64,000 nt of DNA, from positions 41,576,106-41,640,105 of the forward strand of contig CP136063.1 of assembly GCA_032622095.1 (NCBI GenBank). The letters run 5' to 3'. The position numbers and the translations under genes are program-made. Each line of letters starts with the position of its first letter. Positions within the stretch are counted from its first letter, which is position 1. Below the pieces are notes generated by a model, which was not told the origin of the DNA, did no database searches, and saw only the letters and a list, made by a program, of their open reading frames with translations. The stretch comes from Siphonodentalium dalli (taxonomy: Eukaryota; Mollusca; Scaphopoda; Gadilida; Siphonodentaliidae). Positions 11,993 to 23,793 of this stretch are shown here, piece after piece.

Positions 11993-12939
11993 TGTTATAC
12001 AGTGACTTCGTCAGGATAAATTATATTTAAATACATAACAGAATTAGCATTAATAATATTAGTATATTTCTCGGTACGCAAGACATTTATAAAAATAACC
12101 GGCACGGCATGAGTTAATTTACTAATGTTTGTTGCACTCTTAGCTTTGCACACGACCTTTTTCTATTCACTCATCTCATGCGCCCTAAATTTAGAGTGGT
12201 CAACAAATCTGATTGCCCGGACCTCGTGATCGAACATTGAACACGCACACACAAACAGGTCACTTGTCAATACCTGGAGCTGGGGGAAACATCTCCTCAC
12301 ATGTTTGGATCAATATAAAAAAAATACACTTATGCTCTTTAACGCTCTTGACTTTTGTCAATACAGACAAGGTAATTATTGTAACACAAATTTGCTCGTT
12401 TAAACACATGTCATTTCATCACTTTGTTGAACTTGGTTTTTAGTTATTGGAGAATCTAGTAAATAATTTAGTAGTCTTAATGTTAACTAATTTTCAATAG
12501 GGGGGGGGGGAGTTTTAAAAAGGAAATAAGAAATATTTGTACATGGACAAAGATATAGTCCACATAAAGTAAAGTTTCGAGAATAATATAAAGGGTGAAG
12601 TCATTTACGCTAACTTTAAATGATATATCTCATTCCCACATTTTGTATTATTATTAGGATGTTTTAATAATTTCAGAGTCTACCAACTACGATGTGTGTA
12701 TACGATGTGCTTAATATGTGATGGGCTAGATATAAAGCCGACTTTCATGCTATACAGAATGTCATATATAAAAGTATAGAGACTCATAAGGTGAGATCGT
12801 TCCTTTCTTAAATACCCTGTTCATCACACGTATCTATATACCACTCAAATATTCAGAGAGTCAGAGAGGCTAAAGTTTATAAATGACTGTCGTGCTCGCC
12901 AGAGTTAGCCAGGAACCCCTATACCCACGGTGTGCGACA
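11993..12939 (+). repeat. 3' LTR
   Basis: 947 bp, a near-identical copy of the 5' LTR. It is longer because of a G-run expansion near 12,500 and a short duplication (gagagtcagagag) near 12,855. It is followed by the GTAA target duplication. Confidence 0.95.
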
Positions 12940-13460
12940 GTAATATAGAAGTTTAAAAAGCAAAGTTGACACCAGTGACAATAGAAAAAATCATTGTCGG
13001 TCAGCTATCCAATGGTTGGAATGGAAGGCCAAAAAAATGGGGGGAAATATAGCATGCCCGGGGAGTATAGGTTATGGCACAAAAATGAAGGTTGATAGTT
13101 ATTGTGCAGCAACAAACACTTCATATATTACAGTGCAAATTTTCGTTTCTGTTTTTGTCCCATGTTGTAGCGGGTAAATATAATACAATTCTAATTACAG
13201 GTTGTGTATTCCATGCATGTATAACTTGTCACACAAAGAACATATTTCAAACAAAGCATCCTCTCACCAAAGAGTCCACGCAGGAACTATATGCAAGAAC
13301 ATTGAATAAAGAAAATGCAATCAGAGAAGCTCGATACTTAACCGTGTCATGATATCATGCCCTCTCTGTTTATGACGATATCATTCCATGGTTTGTGAGG
13401 GTATAGACGAAAATCTTCATGATTACCAACAACATGGAGACGATAAAGGAAATCTTCTAG
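12940..13460 (+). pseudogene. PolB remnant: start of the polymerase domain (copy 1)
   Basis: Continuation of the interrupted PolB locus. SAIQWLEW lies near 13,003 (in the corresponding frame), KVDSYCAATNTS near 13,090, and after a probable intron (ag at about 13,200) GCVFHACITC then KHPLTKESTQELYARTLNKE (13,197-13,352). This spacing matches the conserved 'HGC..C' block of Polinton-type PolB before the palm. The frame then hits stops and similarity fades by about 13,460. The same segment is at 57,590-58,110. Confidence 0.6.
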
Positions 13461-13690
13461 TTGATTTGAATGTACCCACATTCAGATAGAAGGAGATGGA
13501 AGAACAGATACGAATGTTGCTGTGTTCAATTCTCTATAAGAAATGGGGGACATGAGGAGAAATATTGATTGTGTTAAGCCTATGGACAAAATGACATTGC
13601 AGGATATGTGGACTAGTGTTAGAACAGTGACAATCAGGTAGCAAAATATACAACACATTCTACACTGAAATAGTTTCAATACGGGTGTAT

Positions 13691-15040
13691 CAGACGCTAA
13701 GTCTGAAAAGGGCTCTATTTTAGGAGTTAGTTCAAACGGTCACCAAGAAACTTTCCGCGTGTTGCCTGTTGTGGTGGTGGGGGGACTACATTGCGCGTGT
13801 TGTCTGTTGTGGTGGGGGGGGGGGACTTTCCGCGTGTTGCCTGTTGTGGGGGGCTACATTGTGGGGGGGCTACATTGTGGGGGGGGCTACATTGCGGTCC
13901 ATGCAAGGGTGGATGTAGTTTCTTAAAGTGTTGCATTTTTTTTATTCATGGTTTTTAATTTAATAAAGCTTAAAATTACCATAAACTGAAAAATCAAACT
14001 AAAGATGACAGTTTATGACATGTTGGCATTAATTTCCTTTAAAATGTTAGTAATAGATATATTATTCCATATCGCCACACAAGATTTTGGAAAATAAATA
14101 CTATTTTCGAAAAATAATTATTTAGGTGCGTTTTTGGGAAAATATTTCTTTCGTTTCAATTTATTTCTGAAACTGATGGCACACAGCTTGTAAATTCCCT
14201 AATAAATTCCTAGTGCTAAAGCGTAATAATTTTCTACAATAAACTGGGAAGTCAAATTACCAGAAAAAACTTCAGATAGTACCGTCAATGATTATGTTTT
14301 GTAAAACATACCCCCCCCCCTAAAATTAGAAAATTTTCATTTTTGGCAGTTTCGCTAATAAAACGCTTGTTCTGTAATATAACAATGGAAATGCATCCGT
14401 ACCCGATCTTATCGTGCTCACATTGTCACCGGAGGGTCAAATTAGTACCGATATGTAGCTTTAAGCCAAACCTTGGGATTCCATATAAATATTCAAGACG
14501 GCCTCCACATCCAATAAGCGAAATCAGACCATACGGATGTGATCATATTATATTTAGTTGCAGGACATAAAACTCAAGTTTGAATAACTTCTGTATGTCT
14601 AATAGTTCACGCAAGTTAACTGCCATAGTTTCGTAAGGTGATATAATCCTGAGTTATAAGAATTTACATTCACAACAAGCACTGAACTGGCAATATAAGC
14701 ATTTTGTTTTATGAAAAAGTTATTTTTCGCCACTGAGTAAAATAACATGTGCAATCCACTAAGCAGGAATTATTTTGAAGTTTTGTGTGAGGTATTTAAA
14801 CAACTGTAAGCATAATGGGTCAAGGAATAATCATTATTTGAAATTCCTACATTCTTGAGAAATATTCGACTAGTAGGCAATACTACTAAGTTTCGTTGGA
14901 AAAAACACACTAAATTATGTACCTTGTTACTATGCCATACATATGACATCGATGAATAACACGTGTTCTGTCTGGGTCTAATAATGCAGTTATTGTCACA
15001 AAGTTCTTGATCGCAGCCACATGCATCGGTGCATTTCTGG
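13691..15040 (+). repeat. Left long terminal inverted repeat of the TIR element (copy 1)
   Basis: Matches, inverted, stretches of 17,214-19,158 over more than 1 kb: the block with agaccatacggatgtgatc at about 14,525 recurs inverted at about 18,420, and gaacacgtgttattcatcg-type sequence at about 14,960 recurs inverted at about 17,495. The inner end (14,990-15,045, minus strand) still encodes KCTDACGCDQELCDNNC, an inverted piece of the C-terminus of the element's own gene, so the TIR extends into coding sequence. A frame at 14,343-14,570 is conserved in three copies but has no known domain. Confidence 0.75.
13753..13895. repeat. G-rich tandem expansion inside the left TIR
   Basis: Repeats of gtgttgcctgttgtgg and gggggctacattg units. 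The duplicate locus (58,430-58,460) has a single unit, so the expansion happened in this copy after the duplication. Confidence 0.75.
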
Positions 15041-17309
15041 GACAACTATGTCTCTGATTTCCCACAACTGCTGCTTGATTACATTGCTGCTAAGCGCGAT
15101 GACAATATGTTGCTTGAAATGGAGACATTAGCAGAAATGATTCCACTGGATTTCATGTATTAGCATGTAAACTACGACCGATGGGGCGTAGTCAATGTAA
15201 CTAATGTTCGAGAAGAAACCGAATATAGCATCCGTCGTTTTAAAAAAAAGACACATCTATTCATCACATGCAAGCCTTTCTCTGGAGTTTGGCATGATAT
15301 GGCTATGGAACAATACTTAAATAGGGACCGTGGGAAATATCGGAATTTGTGTTGCCAGACTGCAGCTCTGAGCCGGTTCTATCTCACTCCGACTCTAAAA
15401 GCCTCAGTTGCGTTGCAAACTTTTGAAAGGAGTGGACTGCATGACGCGAGCAGAACTTCCTAGAAAGAGGCATCCGTGAATCGTATGCTAGCGGATGCGA
15501 CAGCCGTCTCCTATGTTGTGTCGGTAGTAACAGATAACATGGTAAATCCGTTCATTACAGAACAAGGAGCTTCAGAAAACAATGTAACTCCACTTGTAAA
15601 CATTGCTACATCGCGAGTTGCAACCAATGACACGGAAGCGCAGTTATGTGGTGTTCGCGAAGCGGGGAGCCAACAACATGCTCAATTTATAATCAAAGGA
15701 TTAGAAACCGACGAAAATGGCAGAGCACAGTATGACTTCTTTGAAAAAATATCTGCACCTAAACTGAAAACATTCGGTGCCTTGAACAAGCCACTAATTG
15801 TTAAAACAAGAGATACCAATAAGGCTGTTGATATAGATAGACAGATATTCCATCTCTACTGAAACGTGAAATAGCATCTTTTCCACTCCCTCTGTTTAAT
15901 TTAGAAGGCGACAGAGATTTACAAAAAAATTCACCGTCTGGGGCAAGAACGGTGGTTATTATTGATTTCATGATGCTTCCGCAGATGATAATGTCTAGTG
16001 CCACTGATTGCGCGACATTCGGTGACTTTTCTGCGAAACTGTTACACATCATCCTCATCATACGGTGTGACATTCTGCTACTGTGTGCGACAGCTATACC
16101 CAGTTTGACTCAATAAAGTCGGGCGAAAGAGCTAGACGCGGAGATACTCAGATGCAAGAGATCAGAGACCCGTCGGTCGCCACTCTTTTCCCAAAGCAAA
16201 GGCAGAAATATTTGTCCAATCGGAAAAACAAAATAAACATGGTCAACTTCTTATTCAATGATTGGTCCCTAAAGATTCCATTGTTATTATCGCTTGACCA
16301 CCAAGTGTTTCTTGTGGGTGGGATTCCAGATTCAAAGAAAGTAATGTTTCAATCAATGGATGGTTGCGGTTGGTCTGAGTATCTTGAGTCCGGCCAAGTA
16401 GAAGCTGACTCGAGAATGTTCGTACACATGGGACATGCAGCAAGTGTACGGCAAGTCGAACGATTCATTGTGTAGAGTGGTGAGTCAGACGTTATGGCGA
16501 TATGCCCAATGTGTTGTGTAATACGAGCGATATTCTTCCTAACTGATGTTGGAAAACGACGTCGATATATCCCAGTGCATGATTGTGCGAAGGGTTTGGG
16601 CAAGGACATTTCACTAATTATTCCAGCAGTTCAGGTCTTGAGTGGATGCGAATCGACAAGCGCATTCAGTTCTATTGGGAAATTGAAATGGTTCAGAAGA
16701 TTGAAAGATCACACAGAACTGATCCCGGCGTTTACGCAGATGGGGGAGGACCCGACTTGCATTCCGAATCATGTGAGGGAAACATGTGTGTCTCTTGTTT
16801 CTTTGGTGTATTACAACCGTGATTCGACATCCCCTGGATGATTTGCGCTACGAATTGTTCAGTCCCGGCGTCGAATTATAGATGTCTTTTCCAGTCTATA
16901 TTTGTACGTTGAAAAAACGTCGGATTTCGACGATGTTTCAACGTTGTAACATCACCATTAGATCAAAGTTGTTCCTTTGTCAGAAACTGACGGTGAAACG
17001 TTATGCTTCAAAATTAGCGTCCCTTCCATTACACGTGGTCTATTCACGAACCTGCAGTGTAGTGTCTTAGTGTTTGCAAGTTCAATATATTTCTATTCTA
17101 TCGAAAACATGGAGGTTAAAAGTGTTGCGAAATATATTCCCGAGATTAATCCGTAAGTTTTCGGCGAGTGCCAGTCCGATTGCAGTACAAGACGTTGCCG
17201 TTGCATGAAAGAGGATGTTCAATGCACCGATGCATGTGGCTGCGACCAAGAACTGTGTGACAAAAACTGTACGAGTGACGGAGACGTGAGCGATGAGGAA
17301 AGTTTATAG
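15041..17309 (+). pseudogene. Transposon protein with cysteine-rich tail (copy 1, broken)
   Basis: Consecutive frames match a widespread animal transposon-associated protein family that I recognise by motif order but cannot name. An N-terminal part has DYIAAKRDDNMLLEME near 15,080. A central part spans 15,299-15,862 with VNPFITEQGAS and AQFIIKGLETDENGRAQ. RTVVIIDFMMLPQ lies near 15,950. ORF 16,083-16,475 begins CDSYTQFDSIKSGERARRG. LSGCESTSAFSSIGKLKWF is at about 16,640, and a cysteine tail RCRCMKEDVQCTDACGCDQE ends at TAG 17,307. The central motifs look like a nuclease-like core, but catalysis is inferred. TAG at 15,463 (TGC in the other copy) and several frameshifts inactivate it. Confidence 0.6.
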
Positions 17310-17654
17310 CATACCCAACTTTCTTTATTTTCGTACCAATTAGTAGTCACATATTTGGGTATAATTGTTTGAAATGTTCATTTATTTAGAGTTACTGGCA
17401 AATCGACACCGACGCGAAGTACGCACAATGTCTGGTGACTTTTAAATGGGTCACGTCTCACGCTCGAGCATTATTAGACCCATACAGAACACGTGTTATT
17501 CATCGATGTCATATGTATGGCATAGTAACAAGGTGCATAATATAGTGTTTATTTTTCTTTCAAAACTTACTTAAATTGCCTACTAGTCGAATATTTCCTT
17601 AAAGAATATAGGAATTTCAAATAATGATTATTCCTTGACCAGTTATGCTTACCG
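17310..17654. repeat. Right TIR of the element, inner part
   Basis: Reverse complement of left-TIR sequence from about 14,990 outward to about 14,815, after roughly 200 bp with no counterpart on the left. It is interrupted at about 17,655 by the terminus of a nested relative. Confidence 0.65.
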
Positions 17655-19158
17655 TTGTTAGTCCAGACGCCAGGAATTCTTTTTTAGGTTCTGTTCAACC
17701 GACCACCAAGAAAATTTCCTTGATTACACTATCTGAATTTTTTTTTTCTGGCAATTTGACTTCCCATTTTTTTTTCGAAAATTGTATTTATTTTCCTAAA
17801 TCTTGTGTGGCGATGTGGAACAATATATCTATTACTAACATTTTAAAGAAAAATAATGCCAAAATGACATAAACTCATCTTTAGTTTGATTTTTCAGTTT
17901 ATGGTAATTTTAAGCTTTATTTAAAGAAAAATATTGGCAACATGACATAAACTCATCTTCAGTTTGATTTTTCAGTTTATGCTAATTTTAAGCTTTATTC
18001 AATTGAAAACCATGAATTAAAAAAAATTGTAACACTTTCAGAAACTGCATCCACCCTTGCATGGACCGCAATGTAGTCCCCCACAACAGGAAACACGCGG
18101 AACTTTTCTTCGTGACCGGTAGAACTAATAGAGCCCCTTTCAGACTTGGCGTCAGGACTAAAAATTCCTCACACAAAACTTCAAAAATAATTCCCGCTTA
18201 GTGGAATGCACATGTTATTTTACTTAGTGGCGAAAAATAACTTTTTCATAAAACAAAATGATTGTACTGCCAGTTCAGTGCTTGTGAATGTAAATTCCTA
18301 TAACTCAGGATTATATCACCTTACGAAACTATGGCAGTTAACTGTTTTCAGTTGTTGCGTGAACTTTTAGGCATACAGAAGTTGTTCAAACTTGAGTTTT
18401 ATTTCCCGCAACTAAATATAATATGATCACATCCGTATGGTCTGATTTCGCTTGTTGGATGTGGAGACCGTCTTGAATATTTATATGCAATCCCAAGGTT
18501 TGGCTTAAAACTACATATCGGTACTAGTGTGACCCTCTGGTGACATTGTGAGCACGGTAAGATCGTGTACGAGTGTATTTCCGTTGTTATATTACAAAAG
18601 AAGCGTCTTATTAACGAAACTGCAAAAAATGACAATTTAGGGGGGGGGGAGGGTTATATTTTTTACAACAAATAATCATTGAAGGCACTATATGAAGTTT
18701 TTTTTTCTCGCAATTTGGCTTCCCAGTTTATTGTATAACATTATTACGCTTTAACACTAGGAATTCAATAGGGAAATTACAAGCTGTGTGCCATCAGTTT
18801 TAGAAATAAATTGTAACGAAAGCAAATATTTGCCCAAAAAACGCACTTAAATAATTTTTGTTCAAAAATAGTATTTATTTTCCAAAATCTTGTGTGGCGA
18901 TGTGGAATAATATATCTATTACTAAGACTTAAAGGAAAATAATGCCATCATGACATAAATTGTTCATCTGTAGTTTGATTTTTCAGTTTATGGTAATTTT
19001 AAGCTTAAAAAACATGAATGAAAAAAATATTGCAACACTTTTAGAAACTACATCCACACTTACATGGACGCAATGTAGTCCCACACAACAGGCAACAGGC
19101 GGAAATTTTCTTGGTGGCCGGTTGAACAGAACCTAAAAAAAAATTCCTGGCGTCTGGA
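17655..19158. mobile_element. Nested, coding-poor relative(s) of the TIR element
   Basis: Starts GTCCAGACGCCAGGAATTC at about 17,661 and ends with the inverse, AATTCCTGGCGTCTGGAC, at about 19,158. Both ends are flanked by TA, consistent with a TA target duplication. Inside, a further terminus at about 18,110-18,165 (gaccggtagaactaatagag, cagacttggcgtcag) and a second run of TIR sequence (18,166-19,120) show stacked insertions or a TIR duplication. No intact ORF; the frame at 18,399-18,635 (minus) is the TIR frame also seen at 14,343 and 58,852. Confidence 0.6.
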
Positions 19159-19192
19159 CTACATTCCCTCTTCCCTTGACAAAAACGGCGGC

Positions 19193-19327
19193 GGGTTTAT
19201 ATATTAAATCTGCTACATAGGGTTTATATATTAAATCTCCTACATAGGCTTTATATATTAAATCTGCTACATAGGGTTTATATATTAAATCTGCTACATA
19301 GGCTTTATATATTAAATCTGTTAATAA
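19193..19327. repeat. 27-bp tandem repeat, five units
   Basis: Units of the form gggtttatatattaaatc followed by tgctacata recur five times with gg(g/c) and tg/cc variants. Minus-strand translation gives DLIYKPYVA repeats, but there is no surrounding gene. Confidence 0.85.
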
Positions 19328-19847
19328 TATACCCCAAAAGTGTAAGAAAAGGAGCATACTTGGAGTTTTCGTAACTGGAGCAAAAACAAAAATTGCAGTG
19401 AGCTGGTTAATATTTCATGTTCCTGCACTTAACATTAACTTTTCTCCAATTACGAAATACCAACTGCTGTCCCTTCTTGTATATTTAATGGAGATATAAT
19501 TCACAAAGAAATTTTTATTCAAACTCAAGGAATATGATTCATTACAGAAAAAACTAAATTGATCTAACTACTTAGACACAATTGTTATACAATAAATTGA
19601 ATTATATAGGGACGTTGGGTAATTTGTCAATAGCGAGATGTGTCGGAAATATTCCATAATCTAAGATCATTGCAGTTTCTGGCAAAGCTTCACTGAATAT
19701 CACATCCCACTGTACTACGCCTTTGTTAATGGATGCCATGTTGTCTCCATAAGGTTCGATGCAGAAAATGGTGTACACAAAATTAAAAATTCTGTCTATC
19801 AGCGTCACTACTCATTAAATAGTGATTATCAGTTTAAATAACAAACT
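19328..19847 (-). other. Unassigned stretch with a 67-residue minus-strand frame
   Basis: The frame at 19,602-19,808 (minus) looks protein-like (IEPYGDNMASINKGVVQWDV, ALPETAMILDYGIFPTHLAI) but has no recognised motif, promoter or splice partner. This stretch is absent from the duplicate locus, which passes from atagtg directly to gattatcag at about 62,100. It could be an exon fragment of an unknown gene or element. Confidence 0.3.
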
Positions 19848-20367
19848 TTAAAGGTGGATTATCTCTTTGTAAACATGTTTTATATAGTTACCGGGGTATA
19901 AAATATTGGATTTGAATCGAAGACTCCTGTCCGGAAATGCTTCTATCGATTAATATTAATTTTATTTCGAATATTTTCTAGTCTAAAGAGGTGTAGTTGT
20001 TTAGCTAACGAACAATAGTGGTTACTGTTAACAGAGACCAGAAATGTTATTGTACAATTTTGTCACAAATAAACGTTAATTATACTCATTATCGCTTATA
20101 TCTGTGGAACAAAACAATACAATCAACATGGGACATTTGACTTTCGGTGCGTAGACATAGGAACAGCCCAGTGCTCTATATCGCAATATGGTATCATCCG
20201 AATGGTCGGTTCTAAAAATAGACACATAAACGGTCCCGATTTAATATTCGAAATAAAATCAATATTAATTGATAGAAGCTTTTCCGGAAAGGGGTCTTTA
20301 GTTCATATCTATTATTTTATACCCACGCAAATATTTAAAATTTGTTATTTAAAGAGATAATCCATCT
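19848..20367 (+). repeat. TTAA-family MITE
   Basis: TTAA then AGGTGGATTATCTC at the left; GAGATAATCCATCT at the right, where the terminal TTAA is lost at the junction with the next copy. Nearly identical to 62,654-63,177. Confidence 0.88.
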
Positions 20368-20765
20368 GTAGTTGCGTGGGTACAAAATAATCAATATGAA
20401 CTGAAGACCCCTGTCCGGAAAAACTTCTATCAATTAATATTGATTTTATTTCGAATATTTTATTGGGCCCGTTTATTTGTCTATTTTTAGAACAGACCAT
20501 TCGGGTGATACCATATAGCGATAGAGAGCATTAGGCTGTTCATATGGCTACGTATATAGCGTCCAATGTCCCAGATTGGTTGGTTGTATTGTTTTATTCC
20601 ATAGTTATAAGCGATAATGGGTATAATGTAACGTGTATTTCTGACAAAATTACGCTATAAATTTGTTCGTCTCTGTTAATAGTTACTACTATTGTTTGTT
20701 AGCTAAACAACCACACCTTTTTAGACCAGAAAATATTCGAAATAAAATGAATATTAATCGATTCT
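20368..20765 (-). repeat. TTAA-family MITE, reversed and truncated
   Basis: Runs from gttgcgtgggtacaaaataa in reverse family order to aaaatattcgaaataaaatg and aatattaatcgatt, then stops before the far arm. The same truncation is at 63,178-63,572. Confidence 0.8.
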
Positions 20766-21255
20766 TAGCAGAATGATACAATCCCACAATCACACTGGAA
20801 ACAGTGCTAGACATCCCTCCTCATTAGGATCGACACATCCACCATTTGTATACACATCGATTTCTTACAGTTTAACTGTCAAGAGCGACATCGGGCGAAT
20901 CGCCAAATTGACTTACTATACCAATTCAGCTTAACCTTACTTAAATTGTTTGATACATACATAGTATTGAAACCTATATTTCACATCGTCCTTAAATATC
21001 ACAATAGATATATGGATAGGCATAGATTTATGCTCGTCCTAATGGTAATCTATAAACACATGTATACGCTGTGAGAAGTTATTCGACATAATGCAAGCTC
21101 AAATTGTTTTCTCACCATGTACAAACGTTTCTGTTATCGCCTTGTTGTCATTTTATAACACTGTATTGTCAATTTTGTACGGGAGAGGGGCTACCTAAGT
21201 TGAAATAACTTGTCCCCGATCCCTTTTGTATATTTATACGAATAAAATATGTTTA
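20766..21255 (+). mobile_element. 3' end of a LINE (CR1-like), 5' truncated
   Basis: Non-coding segment ending cgatcccttttgtatat...aataaaatatgtttaaa, the style of a CR1-type LINE 3' UTR with a short A-rich end. No RT remains. It is shared with 63,573-64,000, so it was present before the duplication. Confidence 0.4.
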
Positions 21256-21299
21256 AAGTAAAGTTCGATCATCGGTGTGAATTCTTTTATTAGCGATCA

Positions 21300-22850
<1,551 letters not shown>

Positions 22851-22885
22851 TGATCACCTTGTGTCATATTTCCAAAGTGTGTGTG

Positions 22886-22908
22886 TGACGTCAGACAAGA
22901 TGGCTGCC
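22886..22908. promoter_or_regulatory. CRE plus YY1-like promoter elements
   Basis: TGACGTCA at 22,886-22,893 followed four bases later by AAGATGGCTGCC (YY1-type). It lies just upstream of the minus-strand zinc-finger array, but the YY1-like site is oriented to the plus strand. Motif-based only. Confidence 0.35.
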
Positions 22909-23519
22909 TAAATTTTCTCTCGGATCAAAACAACAGAAAATTTGAAGATTTCATATCTAAAACAGACATTTCACCATGCAAATGACACACCGTACGTGAA
23001 TTGCATTTTAGAGAACTGTTTGGACTTCAATGTTATTCATAATATCATATATCTTTGATCAAAACTCTCATCGAAAGAATGGTCGTCTGCATGACTTCTA
23101 ATTTCGGACGATCACGTGCTCGAAAACGTTTCGACAAGCAGATGAACTTCCTACAAAAAGAAGCTGACAACTCAGTTACTTTCGTTTAGGTCACACACAC
23201 AAAAATAATGTGGTATTAAAACATGTTCTTGTGATTTTCAAAGAGGAATTTCAGAGCCAGTGGGAGCAGGTGGCTATAAAACCCTCCCGTGTACCCCAAC
23301 TAACGAAGAGGTCCATTACGTTTACATTTACAATAACAAAACTTTCCGTTATGCCAAGGAGAGGGCCAACTCTCCGAATTTGTGTAGGATATCTTGTGTA
23401 ATAGGGCCGTACCGGGGTGGCCATAAAAATAACCCCCTTTCATGTTCGTTCACATAAATATTCTCGACAATCGCCGATCGGTACAGAAATTCACCATGAC
23501 GACCAGAGCCTGCAGAGGT
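22909..23519. other. Intergenic, no gene recognised
   Basis: Short frames such as 23,210-23,457 carry no recognisable motif and have no splice context. Nothing else is visible. Confidence 0.5.
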
Positions 23520-23524
23520 TCGCA

Positions 23525-23690
23525 ATGGGAGCAGTCACGCATCTACTAATGTGCGCGAATTCAAAGGAAAATTAGGAAAAGTGCGCGATTAGCAGTCACG
23601 CGTCTACTAATGAATTCAAAGGAAAATTAGGAAAAGTCTACTAATGTGCGCGAATTCAAAGGAAAATTAGGAAAAGTGCGCGCTATAAAG
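23525..23690 (+). repeat. 5' tandem units of the LINE
   Basis: Three partial units of agcagtcacgc(a/g)tctacta followed by gaattcaaaggaaaattagg and aaaagtgcgcg. Their position directly upstream of the promoter motifs suggests promoter monomers like those of other LINEs. Confidence 0.7.
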
Positions 23691-23704
23691 AGCTCGCGAT
23701 TCTC

Positions 23705-23750
23705 CCGGAAGTGGTTTCTCCGTGACGTCATCATCACAACCAAAATGGCT
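23705..23750 (+). promoter_or_regulatory. Predicted LINE promoter (ETS-CRE-YY1)
   Basis: CCGGAAGTGG (ETS type, 23,707-23,716), TGACGTCA (CRE, 23,723-23,730) and CCAAAATGGCTG (YY1 type) lie within 45 bp and about 50 bp before ORF1. There is no TATA box. This set is common in TATA-less animal promoters; function is inferred. Confidence 0.5.
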
Positions 23751-23793
23751 GATGTGAAATTGGATAATTGAGAAAAATAATGTGAGCCATAAA

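Larger units (their letters stand above)
3700..12939 (+). mobile_element. Ty3/gypsy LTR retrotransposon, nearly complete
   Basis: Two LTRs (TGTTATACAG...GCGACA) bound PBS, gag, pol and polypurine tract in Ty3/gypsy order (PR-RT-RNase H-IN). The target duplication is GTAA (3,696-3,699 and 12,940-12,943). The empty site survives in the duplicate locus at about 57,580-57,590 (ttggtaatatag), which proves both ends. By eye the LTRs differ by about eight substitutions and a few indels over ~930 bp, so the insertion is recent. Gag has lost its middle and changes frame, and pol has one TGA, so this copy is defective but could be trans-mobilised. There is no env-like ORF. Confidence 0.95.

Noticed and set aside
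13727-13936. Proline-rich minus-strand ORF
   Set aside because: Translation of the G-rich tandem expansion in the TIR.
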